Assembly (NCBI GenBank): GCA_903953455.1
Contig: CAJBJW010000096.1
Span: forward strand, 1-6,488
Direction of reading: 5' to 3'
DNA: 6,488 nt
From: an uncultured Pseudomonadota bacterium
Lineage (GTDB): Bacteria; Pseudomonadota; Gammaproteobacteria; Methylococcales; Methylomonadaceae
Shown: positions 1 through 5,904 of the stretch, one piece after another
Layout of the letters: each line of letters begins with the position of its first letter
How positions within the stretch are numbered: the first letter of the stretch is position 1
Translations under genes and position numbers: made by a program
The notes under the pieces: generated by a model
What the model saw: the letters and a program-made list of their open reading frames with translations, nothing else
What the model was told of the DNA's origin: nothing
Database searches by the model: none

Positions 1-1026
1 AGTTGTTAATCGCAAAACCTTGTTATTAACCCGTTTATTTTCAGCCTTTTGAAAGGTGAAATTTGCCGCCATTAAACGTAAAGACTCCATAACAACCCCC
101 GTTTCATTATTTGGGGGTTGTGTAATATTGATGGCGTAATTTTGCTCACTGACTGCTTTGATAACGTATCGAATACGATTCAACTCTTTTAAGATACCAT
201 CAACAATCAATTTAAAAAATGAAACCAACAATAAAATCAATAAATTAGAGGTAAAAAATTTAAATAATTCATATTCTTTGAATTGCTTTGATGTTAATTT
301 GGTATTAATAATATAATTTTTTAGTTGACCTTCCAATTTGCTCGCATTTTCCTCCAATGCTACTTTATTGGCCTTATCTTCATTCAGATACGAATCGATT
401 TCCATCGTTCGAATGCGATGCGATAAATTTTCAATATTTTTTAATTCGTCACCCGTTTGAGAAAACGAATTTAAATATAAATATTCAATATTAAATACCG
501 CGACCGGCAATATAAAACTTAAGACCATAACTGTCTTCAGTCGTTTTCTAATTGGGATGCTATCAAACTTCCTCTTTATTTTATGAATTAAATCCGTTGA
601 TAGTTCTTCACCATAGCTAACTTCACCTTGAACGCCTAATGCGATATTTTTGTAAAGCGCCTGTGCTTTTTGAATATCTTCCAAATGATGCGGTTTTGAT
701 TGCAGATATTGATATCCTGTAATCTGCTGTTTATCTTCACTGAAATACGGAAATACTTTGACGTGTGACCAATACCACCCCCCTTTTTTCGTTTTGTTTT
801 TTATGAGTCCATTCCAGTAATCCTTTTTTTTCAGTGTTTTAAGTAAATCATCGGAAATAACTTTCGGAAGTGTGGCATTTTGAAGCAAGTTATGTGAACC
901 GTTAATCAACTCCTCTCGAGAAAACCCACTAATGCGAATAAAATCCTCATTGACATGTGTAATGATGCCATCTTTATTTAAAATAGCGGCCATAACATCT
1001 TGATTAGTTAATAATTCCTCATGCAT
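1..1026 (-). CDS. Aer-like PAS sensor / probable chemoreceptor, 3' end beyond window
   Basis: This is the N-terminal 342 codons of a membrane sensory protein, open to the left edge. Residues 8-112 form a PAS domain of the Aer (aerotaxis) type: N26 in ITHVNEDF, then YWNGLIKN (70-77) and WYW (84-86), followed by the Aer-like ALYKNIALG (123-131). A basic stretch (KIKRK, IRKR) precedes a first membrane segment at about 163-180. A helical, charged loop of about 75 residues follows, then a second membrane segment at about 257-276 and a HAMP-like region at about 277-325. The lost C-terminus is probably a methyl-accepting signalling domain, judged from the PAS-TM-HAMP order and the NKRVNNKVLRLTT linker, which resembles linkers before a second PAS in chemoreceptors; a GGDEF or kinase output is not excluded. 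The loop aligning with Aer's RHPDMP reads QNATLP, so FAD binding is uncertain. The ATG at 1026 has GTGGA 7 nt upstream and an in-frame stop at 1050-1048. Confidence 0.85.
   Translation of the reverse strand, partial: MHEELLTNQDVMAAILNKDGIITHVNEDFIRISGFSREELINGSHNLLQNATLPKVISDDLLKTLKKKDYWNGLIKNKTKKGGWYWSHVKVFPYFSEDKQQITGYQYLQSKPHHLEDIQKAQALYKNIALGVQGEVSYGEELSTDLIHKIKRKFDSIPIRKRLKTVMVLSFILPVAVFNIEYLYLNSFSQTGDELKNIENLSHRIRTMEIDSYLNEDKANKVALEENASKLEGQLKNYIINTKLTSKQFKEYELFKFFTSNLLILLLVSFFKLIVDGILKELNRIRYVIKAVSEQNYAINITQPPNNETGVVMESLRLMAANFTFQKAENKRVNNKVLRLTT
92..121. repeat. Perfect 9-bp inverted repeat inside the sensor gene
   Basis: ACAACCCCC (92-100) and GGGGGTTGT (113-121) are exact reverse complements separated by 12 bases. 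The stem is G+C-rich within a very A+T-rich gene and falls in the HAMP-like region, where the minus strand encodes QPPNNETGVV. It could form an mRNA hairpin about 900 nt into the transcript, or it may be a coding coincidence. No T-run follows on either strand, so it is not a standard terminator. Confidence 0.6.
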
Positions 1027-1328
1027 TGAGCACGTCCACAAATAACGTTAATAATAAAAAACCGACTACTTATAAAAGATTAGGTGTGTTTTGCAGAGTA
1101 GACTTAACCCCAAAGTTGTGCCGACCATCAGCAAAATAACCTTTTTAAAGTTTCTTGAATTTATCGCACGTAAATTTGAGATACAACGAAAAAATAGTAA
1201 AAATGTGACACACCGCACGGTTTTGAAAAATATATTTTTGAGTGTTTTTTTTATAGTATTATTAAGCTATAAGGGATTAATAAATATCCCATGTGGAGTA
1301 AATATAGATTGAAAACGTATAGGTATGA
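1027..1328. other. Divergent A+T-rich intergenic region
   Basis: This 302-bp gap separates the minus-strand sensor gene from the plus-strand GGDEF gene and must hold their promoters if both are transcribed from here. Several -10-like hexamers are visible: TATTAT at 1257-1262 and TATAAG at 1268-1273 on plus, and TATAAG at 1074-1069 and TATTAT at 1056-1051 on minus. None has a convincing -35 at 16-18 bp, and such hexamers are expected by chance here. A short inverted repeat, GGGAT (1273-1277) and ATCCC (1286-1290) with an 8-base loop, lies 38 bp before the GGDEF start. No riboswitch or RNA gene was recognised. Confidence 0.5.
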
Positions 1329-1841
1329 ATGATGACGAATCAAATGGATAGGAAGAATGAAGATTTACATGAAACACCGCAAAATCAGTATTTACATCAC
1401 CATAATTTCGCCATAGAGCGTCGCGGTAGAGAATGTAAACAAGGCGCCATTTTAGAACTCAATATCAATTTAGACGAATTTGTCTCATTTAATAATGATG
1501 TCATCGATGACTTAGATGGACTTTTACAGGAAGTTGCTGATCGCATTCATCATCGAATCCGTGAAAGTGATGTGGTTTTACCTATGGGTGACGAAAAATT
1601 TATAATTTTGCTTGAAAATATACGTTCGTTGGAAAGTGCCGATGCTCTCGCGCATGAGCTCGTCGATATTCTCAAAAATCCCTTTGATTTAACGCTAAGC
1701 CAACATGTTGAAATTGGCACATCCATTGGCATTAGTTTCTTTTCAGATTTGGAACTTGAATTAGTGTGTTTTCCTCGGAATAAAAAAAGTAAAAAAATTG
1801 ACTTTCAGCAACATCTTCACAAACCCACTGAAACTAATTAG
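1329..1841 (+). CDS. Degenerate GGDEF-domain protein, probably catalytically inactive
   Basis: This 170-residue protein aligns along almost its whole length with a diguanylate cyclase (GGDEF) domain. LLQEVADRIHHRIRESDVV (65-83), FIILLENIRS (91-100), NPFDL (117-121) and VEIGTSIGISFF (127-138) match the usual core. The signature is GDEKF (87-91) instead of GGDEF. The usual DxLTGLPNR is reduced to DLHETPQNQ (12-20), and the metal aspartate of LDLDxF is replaced by N47. The substrate-loop GH and GD pairs are lost. RESD (78-81) keeps the RxxD I-site at its normal spacing of five residues before the signature. The C-terminus lacks the usual ADxAMYxAK helix and ends in a lysine-rich tail. It cannot plausibly make c-di-GMP; it may bind it or may be decaying. 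No membrane segment, partner domain or EAL domain is present. The first of two adjacent ATGs has AGG 5 nt upstream. Confidence 0.8.
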   Translation: MMTNQMDRKNEDLHETPQNQYLHHHNFAIERRGRECKQGAILELNINLDEFVSFNNDVIDDLDGLLQEVADRIHHRIRESDVVLPMGDEKFIILLENIRSLESADALAHELVDILKNPFDLTLSQHVEIGTSIGISFFSDLELELVCFPRNKKSKKIDFQQHLHKPTETN

Positions 1842-1896
1842 ACTTTAAGTTTAATCAAACTATTTTAGAGTGTATCACCTAAAATTGAGAAAAAAT

Positions 1897-1903
1897 GGAT
1901 GGA
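1897..1903 (+). promoter_or_regulatory. Ribosome binding site deciding the start at 1909
   Basis: GGATGGA lies 5 nt before the ATG at 1909. The longer alternative, GTG at 1870, has only a weak GAG just before it and would add 13 residues with no recognisable pattern. I therefore place the start at 1909. Confidence 0.6.
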
Positions 1904-1908
1904 TTTTT

Positions 1909-2247
1909 ATGAAACTCAATAAAAATGAGATTGAAGTTGGATTTCTGTATCAAACCAGTGATCAACAATATCGTGCAGTGCTAGCTATGAAAGGTGACTT
2001 CATGATTTACGCGCCGAGTCTTACAGAGAAAAACACGCTCAACTTGAGTAACAAACAAGAAAAAATGCCGTTTGAAAATCAACCTTTTAAGAAGTGTCAA
2101 ATTGGCACCTTTGCAAAAAAAGATTACCAGCCATTTTCAGTTAATGACGCGCAAAATAGTCCAGCCATCAAGCATCTATTAAATGAATCACAACTAGAGG
2201 AAATCATTCGTCAATGCAATGCAAAAGCGGCAATGGCTGCATTGTGA
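1909..2247 (+). CDS. Hypothetical protein, 112 residues
   Basis: I do not recognise this family. The protein is soluble, with no signal peptide or membrane segment. The N-terminal half (about 8-40) alternates hydrophobic and polar residues in short strands, VGFLYQTSDQQYRAVLAM and DFMIYAPSL. That pattern recalls small beta-barrel domains with a G-x-x-Y...R-x-V core, but this is only inference. The middle (41-85) is polar and lysine-rich with a single cysteine at 63. The C-terminal part (about 84-112) is predicted helical, IKHLLNESQLEEIIRQCNAKAAMAAL without its final stretch being charged. It follows the GGDEF gene by 67 bp and could share its transcript. A possible terminator overlaps its stop codon, which would separate it from hinT. 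Coding is supported by an intact frame, a good ribosome site and codon use like its neighbours. Confidence 0.7.
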   Translation: MKLNKNEIEVGFLYQTSDQQYRAVLAMKGDFMIYAPSLTEKNTLNLSNKQEKMPFENQPFKKCQIGTFAKKDYQPFSVNDAQNSPAIKHLLNESQLEEIIRQCNAKAAMAAL

Positions 2248-2253
2248 TTTTTT
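2217..2253 (+). terminator. Possible intrinsic terminator overlapping the stop codon
   Basis: CAATGCA (2217-2223) pairs exactly with TGCATTG (2238-2244) around a 14-base loop. An alternative shorter stem is CAATG (2231-2235) with CATTG (2240-2244). Three bases after the stem comes a run of six T (2248-2253). The stem is short and A+T-rich, so termination may be partial. It would separate the 112-residue gene from hinT. Confidence 0.35.
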
Positions 2254-2292
2254 CAAAAATTAACTTAACCTTTAAATGATTGGAGCAATGCA

Positions 2293-2634
2293 ATGCCTGA
2301 AAACTGCTTATTTTGTAAAATGGTCGCAGGTGACATTAAACCTGACATCGTATTTGAGAATGATCGTATTCTCGCTTTTAATGATATTGCCCCTCAAGCA
2401 CCCATTCATATTTTAATTATTCCTAAAAAACATTTTTCCACACTCAATGAAATGGATGATTCGCTTTTGCTAGGAGAGCTTATGCAAACGGCCGCCCATC
2501 TCGCCAAAGAATTAAAGGTCGCTGACACCGGTTATCGCACCGTTATTAATTGTAATCAGCAAGGTGGGCAAGCGGTTTATCACCTCCATGTTCATTTACT
2601 CGCAGGACGCCAAATGACATGGCCGGCAGGCTAA
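2293..2634 (+). CDS. hinT: HIT-family purine nucleoside phosphoramidase HinT
   Basis: This 113-residue protein is a cytosolic histidine triad hydrolase of the Hint branch, which cleaves adenosine 5'-phosphoramidates and lysyl- or aminoacyl-adenylates and usually works as a homodimer. The histidine triad HLHVHLL lies at 97-103, with H99 as the expected nucleophile. H39 in APIHILIIPKKH is the upstream partner histidine. The C-terminal GRQMTWPAG (105-113) closely matches the GRQM-x-WP-x-G ending of Hint proteins. NCLFCKM (4-10) carries the paired cysteines common in bacterial members. The length is normal for the family. GGAG lies 7 nt before the ATG at 2293; a closer ATG at 2288 is in another frame. 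The permease gene follows by 56 bp without an intervening hairpin, so the two may be co-transcribed, although no functional link is known. Confidence 0.95.
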   Translation: MPENCLFCKMVAGDIKPDIVFENDRILAFNDIAPQAPIHILIIPKKHFSTLNEMDDSLLLGELMQTAAHLAKELKVADTGYRTVINCNQQGGQAVYHLHVHLLAGRQMTWPAG

Positions 2635-2690
2635 AACTCTCGTACCATTTTATTTACGCACATCACGCCATACGCTCAAGGTAATTTTTA

Positions 2691-4091
2691 ATGAAACAAC
2701 TTTTTCGCACAAAAGCGATTGCCACCAAACAAGATCATGCGATGCATCATCTCAAAGCGTGTTTATCCAAATGGGACTTAACCTTCCTTGGAGTTGGCGC
2801 CATTATTGGTACGGGGATTTTTGTTCTCACTGGCATTGCTGCCGCGACGCAATCGGGACCCGCTGTGGTGTTATCGTTCATCGTGGCGGGTTTTGCTTGC
2901 GCCTTTGCGGCACTGTCTTATGCGGAATTAGCCTCAGCAGTGGGTGGATGTGGTAGCGCGTATGGTTACAGTTACGCCGCTTTTGGTGAATTAATTGCGT
3001 GGATTATTGGCTGGGATTTACTGCTTGAATATGCCATTTCAGTTGCTGCCGTGGCCAATGGCTGGGCAGGTTATTTTAATAACGCGCTCAGTGCATTAGG
3101 CATTGGTCTGCCTGATGCACTGACAAAAGCGCCTAAATTAGGCGGTATCATTAATTTACCGGCGTCGATGATTATTTTACTTCTCATGGGACTACTCATT
3201 GCAGGCGTTAAACATAGTGCGAAAATCAACAATATTATGGTTTGTATCAAATTAGTCACCATTACCGTTTTTATTGCCATAGCCATGTTTAATGTCAACC
3301 CAGAAAATTGGCACCCGTTTATGCCTTTTGGCTGGTTCCAAACACTGCCAGACGGCAAAACCGTGGGTGTATTTGCAGGTGCATCCATTGTTTTCTTTGC
3401 TTACGTTGGGTTTGACGCTGTCTCCACTGCCGCTGAAGAAGCACAGCATCCCCAGCGCGATGTACCGTTTGGTATCGTTGTGTCGCTTGTATTTTGTACA
3501 TTAATTTACATTCTCGTGTCTGCACTACTCACAGGCGTTGTGCATTACGATCAACTCAATGTCGCATCACCCGTGGCGCATGCACTAAAATTGCTCGGTT
3601 ATAACTGGGCATCAGCACTTGTGGCAACAGGCGTTATTGCTGGTTTAACGACTGTGATGTTGGTGCTTTATTACGGTTTAACGCGCATCATTTTTGCGAT
3701 GGCGCGGGATGGCCTGCTACCTCATTTTTTTAATAATTTACATAAGAAAACACAAACCCCCGTGCGCGTCATTATCATCTGTGGCGTGATAATGGCAATT
3801 ATTGCCGGATTATTTCCTCTTGGTGATTTAGCTGAACTGGTGAATATTGGCACATTGGCCGCCTTTGTTTTAGTGTGCCTTGGCGTCATTGTTCTGCGTT
3901 TCACGCAACCTAAATTAAAACGCCCTTTTCGAACACCTTTCAGCCCTCTTTTCCCTGCTTTAGGCATGATTTCGTGTAGCGCATTGATGGCTTTTTTGCC
4001 AGCGCAAACATGGTGGCGTTTTTTAATTTGGCTTGCGATGGGACTCGTGTTTTATTTTCTCTATTCCAAACGTCACAGCAAACTCGCGTAA
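2691..4091 (+). CDS. APC-superfamily amino acid permease, cationic amino acid transporter type
   Basis: This 466-residue inner-membrane transporter has about 12 hydrophobic helices and the LeuT-type fold expected of the APC superfamily, most like the CAT (cationic amino acid transporter, YfnA-like) branch. The first helix carries GAIIGTGIFVLTG (36-48), the unwound glycine-rich segment that contacts the substrate carboxylate and amino group. FAYVGFDAVSTAAEE (236-250) and HPQRDVP (253-259) form the helix 6 to loop signature. RIIFAMARDGLLP (332-344) is the conserved loop after helix 8. WDLLLEY (108-114) is the helix 3 motif. The N-terminus is short and cytosolic, and the C-terminus ends in a basic tail (SKRHSK). 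The mammalian-type 14-helix extension is absent. AAGG lies 9 nt before the ATG. The substrate is probably a cationic or neutral amino acid taken up by proton or cation symport; sequence alone does not decide which. Confidence 0.9.
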   Translation: MKQLFRTKAIATKQDHAMHHLKACLSKWDLTFLGVGAIIGTGIFVLTGIAAATQSGPAVVLSFIVAGFACAFAALSYAELASAVGGCGSAYGYSYAAFGELIAWIIGWDLLLEYAISVAAVANGWAGYFNNALSALGIGLPDALTKAPKLGGIINLPASMIILLLMGLLIAGVKHSAKINNIMVCIKLVTITVFIAIAMFNVNPENWHPFMPFGWFQTLPDGKTVGVFAGASIVFFAYVGFDAVSTAAEEAQHPQRDVPFGIVVSLVFCTLIYILVSALLTGVVHYDQLNVASPVAHALKLLGYNWASALVATGVIAGLTTVMLVLYYGLTRIIFAMARDGLLPHFFNNLHKKTQTPVRVIIICGVIMAIIAGLFPLGDLAELVNIGTLAAFVLVCLGVIVLRFTQPKLKRPFRTPFSPLFPALGMISCSALMAFLPAQTWWRFLIWLAMGLVFYFLYSKRHSKLA

Positions 4092-4093
4092 TT

Positions 4094-4102
4094 TGATATA
4101 AT
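4094..4102 (+). promoter_or_regulatory. Extended -10 promoter for ettA
   Basis: TGATATAAT is a perfect extended -10 element (TGnTATAAT), 2 bp after the permease stop codon. A weak -35, GTCACA at 4072-4077 with a 19-bp spacer, lies inside the permease gene; extended -10 promoters tolerate a poor -35. Transcription would start near 4109 and leave a leader of about 33 nt before ettA. Confidence 0.5.
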
Positions 4103-4141
4103 TCAAGCGATATTTTATTTTCACTTTTTGGCAAAAAAACT

Positions 4142-5806
4142 ATGGCTCAATATATTTATTCCATGCACAGAGTGGGCAAAATTGTCCCACCTAAAAAATA
4201 TATCCTCAAAAATATTTCATTATCTTTTTTTCCCGGTGCGAAAATTGGTGTTTTAGGGTTAAATGGTTCAGGTAAATCAACATTACTTCGTATTATGGCG
4301 GGTCTTGATACGGAAATTGAAGGTGAAGCCAATCCACTTAAAGGCATCAATATTGGCTATTTATCGCAAGAACCGCAACTTGATTTAACTAAAACTGTTC
4401 GCGGTAATGTCGAAGAAGCCGTTGAAGAAGTCAAAGCCGCGCTAGCGCAGCTTGATCAAGTCTATTTAGATTATGCAGAGCCTGATGCGGATTTTGATAA
4501 ATTAGCCGCGGAGCAAGCACGTCTTGAAGATATTATCAACGCATGTGATGGCCATAATTTAGAGCGTAAATTGGAAGTTGCCGCCGATGCACTACGTTTG
4601 CCAGATTGGGATGCGAATGTCGCCACCTTATCTGGTGGTGAAAAACGTCGCGTGGCACTTTGCCGTTTGCTGCTTTCTAATCCCGACATGTTGCTACTTG
4701 ACGAGCCAACCAACCATTTAGACGCAGAATCTGTCGCGTGGCTTGAGCGATTCCTCCATGATTATGCAGGCACTGTGGTTGCTGTCACGCATGATCGTTA
4801 TTTTCTTGATAACGTTGCTGGCTGGATTCTCGAGCTTGATCGTGGGTCTGGCATTCCATGGGAAGGCAATTACTCCAGCTGGCTTGAGCAAAAAAGTGCC
4901 CGTTTATTGTTAGAAGAAAAACAAGAATCGGCACGTCAAAAAGCCATGAAAGAGGAATTAGAGTGGGTTCGTTCCGGTACAAAAGGTCGTCATGCCAAAA
5001 GTAAATCCCGTTTAGCGCGTTTTGAAGAATTATCGTCTGTTGAAACACAAAAACGCAATGAAACACAAGAAATCTATATTCCACCCGGTCCAAGACTGGG
5101 TGATGTGGTCATTGAAGCCAACGGCATTTCAAAATCCTTTGGCGATCGCTTGTTATTTAGCGATTTGAACTTCAAATTACCTCAAGGCGGTATTGTCGGT
5201 ATTATCGGTGCGAATGGTGCAGGTAAAACGACATTATTTAGAATTATGGCGGGCTTTGAACAACCGGATTCGGGTGAGCTTGTGATTGGTCAAACCGTTA
5301 AACTCGCCTACGTTGATCAGCTTCGTGATGACATGGATGCCAAACGCACCGTCTTTGAAGAAGTCTCAGAAGGTCTTGATATGATTACTGTTGGTAATTA
5401 TCAAACCCCTTCACGCGCCTATTTAGGTCGCTTTAATTTCAAAGGTGGCGATCAACAAAAATTCATCGGTGATTTATCGGGCGGTGAACGTAATCGTGTG
5501 CATTTAGCGAAATTACTCAAAACGGGTGGTAACGTTTTACTTCTTGACGAACCCACAAACGATTTGGACGTTGAAACGCTACGCGCCCTTGAAGATGCTG
5601 TACTTAATTTTCCGGGTTGCGCGGTCGTTATTTCGCATGATCGCTGGTTCCTTGATCGTATTGCTACGCATATTTTAGCCTTTGAAGGCGATAGTCAAGT
5701 GGTTTGGTTTGAAGGTAACTACGCAGATTATGAAGCGGATCGTCATCGTCGTTTAGGAACGGATGCTGACTCACCACGTCGATTGAAATATAAAAAACTA
5801 TCTTAA
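4142..5806 (+). CDS. ettA: Energy-dependent translational throttle protein EttA (ABC-F ATPase)
   Basis: This 554-residue soluble ABC-F protein binds the ribosomal E site and gates entry into the elongation cycle according to the ATP/ADP ratio. Two ABC domains are complete. The first has Walker A GLNGSGKST (39-47), signature LSGGE (163-167) and Walker B LLLDEPTNHLD (184-194). The second has GANGAGKTT (356-364), LSGGE (445-449) and LLLDEPTNDLD (466-476). Catalytic E188 and E470 fall at exactly the E. coli EttA positions. The EttA-specific arm lies at about 95-140, and the charged linker that contacts P-site tRNA at about 242-322, including GTKGRHAKSKSRLARFEEL (279-297). Length and the SPRRLKYKKL ending fit EttA rather than Uup or YheS. 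It has its own promoter. No clear Shine-Dalgarno sequence precedes the ATG; the leader is mostly A and T with only GGC 8 nt upstream. Confidence 0.97.
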   Translation: MAQYIYSMHRVGKIVPPKKYILKNISLSFFPGAKIGVLGLNGSGKSTLLRIMAGLDTEIEGEANPLKGINIGYLSQEPQLDLTKTVRGNVEEAVEEVKAALAQLDQVYLDYAEPDADFDKLAAEQARLEDIINACDGHNLERKLEVAADALRLPDWDANVATLSGGEKRRVALCRLLLSNPDMLLLDEPTNHLDAESVAWLERFLHDYAGTVVAVTHDRYFLDNVAGWILELDRGSGIPWEGNYSSWLEQKSARLLLEEKQESARQKAMKEELEWVRSGTKGRHAKSKSRLARFEELSSVETQKRNETQEIYIPPGPRLGDVVIEANGISKSFGDRLLFSDLNFKLPQGGIVGIIGANGAGKTTLFRIMAGFEQPDSGELVIGQTVKLAYVDQLRDDMDAKRTVFEEVSEGLDMITVGNYQTPSRAYLGRFNFKGGDQQKFIGDLSGGERNRVHLAKLLKTGGNVLLLDEPTNDLDVETLRALEDAVLNFPGCAVVISHDRWFLDRIATHILAFEGDSQVVWFEGNYADYEADRHRRLGTDADSPRRLKYKKLS

Positions 5807-5821
5807 ATTATCAATTTAACC

Positions 5822-5854
5822 GAGCCATTATTTGCTTTCCTCAAATCGTGGCTC
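5822..5854 (+). other. Hairpin after ettA, possible 3' end without a T-run
   Basis: GAGCCA (5822-5827) pairs with TGGCTC (5849-5854), and inside it ATTTG (5830-5834) pairs with CAAAT (5842-5846). The two stems are joined by a T-G wobble and one T-C mismatch, and the loop is 7 bases. The hairpin begins 15 bp after the ettA stop. The next bases are ATTCTC, not a T-run, so it is not a textbook intrinsic terminator. It may be a weak or factor-assisted terminator, or it may protect the 3' end of the ettA mRNA. Confidence 0.5.
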
Positions 5855-5904
5855 ATTCTCAAAGGGTGGACAAAAACCGCCTCAATACAATGGAGTTTTA
5901 AAAA

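Noticed and set aside
1091..1312. A 73-codon open frame starting with TTG in the divergent intergenic region, with one hydrophobic stretch
   Set aside because: It has no ribosome site, begins with TTG, and its lysine, asparagine and isoleucine content is what A+T-rich non-coding DNA gives. It resembles no family.
1735..1841. A frameshift near the GGDEF C-terminus hiding the usual ADxAMYxAK helix in another frame
   Set aside because: I read the other plus-strand frames here and found early stops and no such helix; a short deletion explains the loss better.
1848..1861. AGTTT/AAACT hairpin with a 4-base loop followed by ATTTT, as a terminator after the GGDEF gene
   Set aside because: Only five pairs, four of them A-T apart from one G-C, and no real T-run; too weak to call.
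1870..1908. GTG at 1870 as the start of the 112-residue protein
   Set aside because: The ATG at 1909 has GGATGGA 5 nt upstream; the extra 13 residues show no pattern and would cover that ribosome site.
3071..3525. Several open frames on the opposite strand and in other frames of the permease gene
   Set aside because: They lie entirely within a strongly supported membrane-transporter frame and resemble no known protein.
4785..5093. A 102-codon minus-strand frame inside ettA
   Set aside because: It overlaps conserved ABC-F sequence, including the tRNA-contacting linker, and has no recognisable domain.
5867..5891. TGGACA (5867-5872) and TACAAT (5886-5891) as a promoter for the cyclophilin gene
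   Set aside because: The spacer is only 13 bp, and the -10 runs into the GGAG ribosome site, leaving almost no leader.
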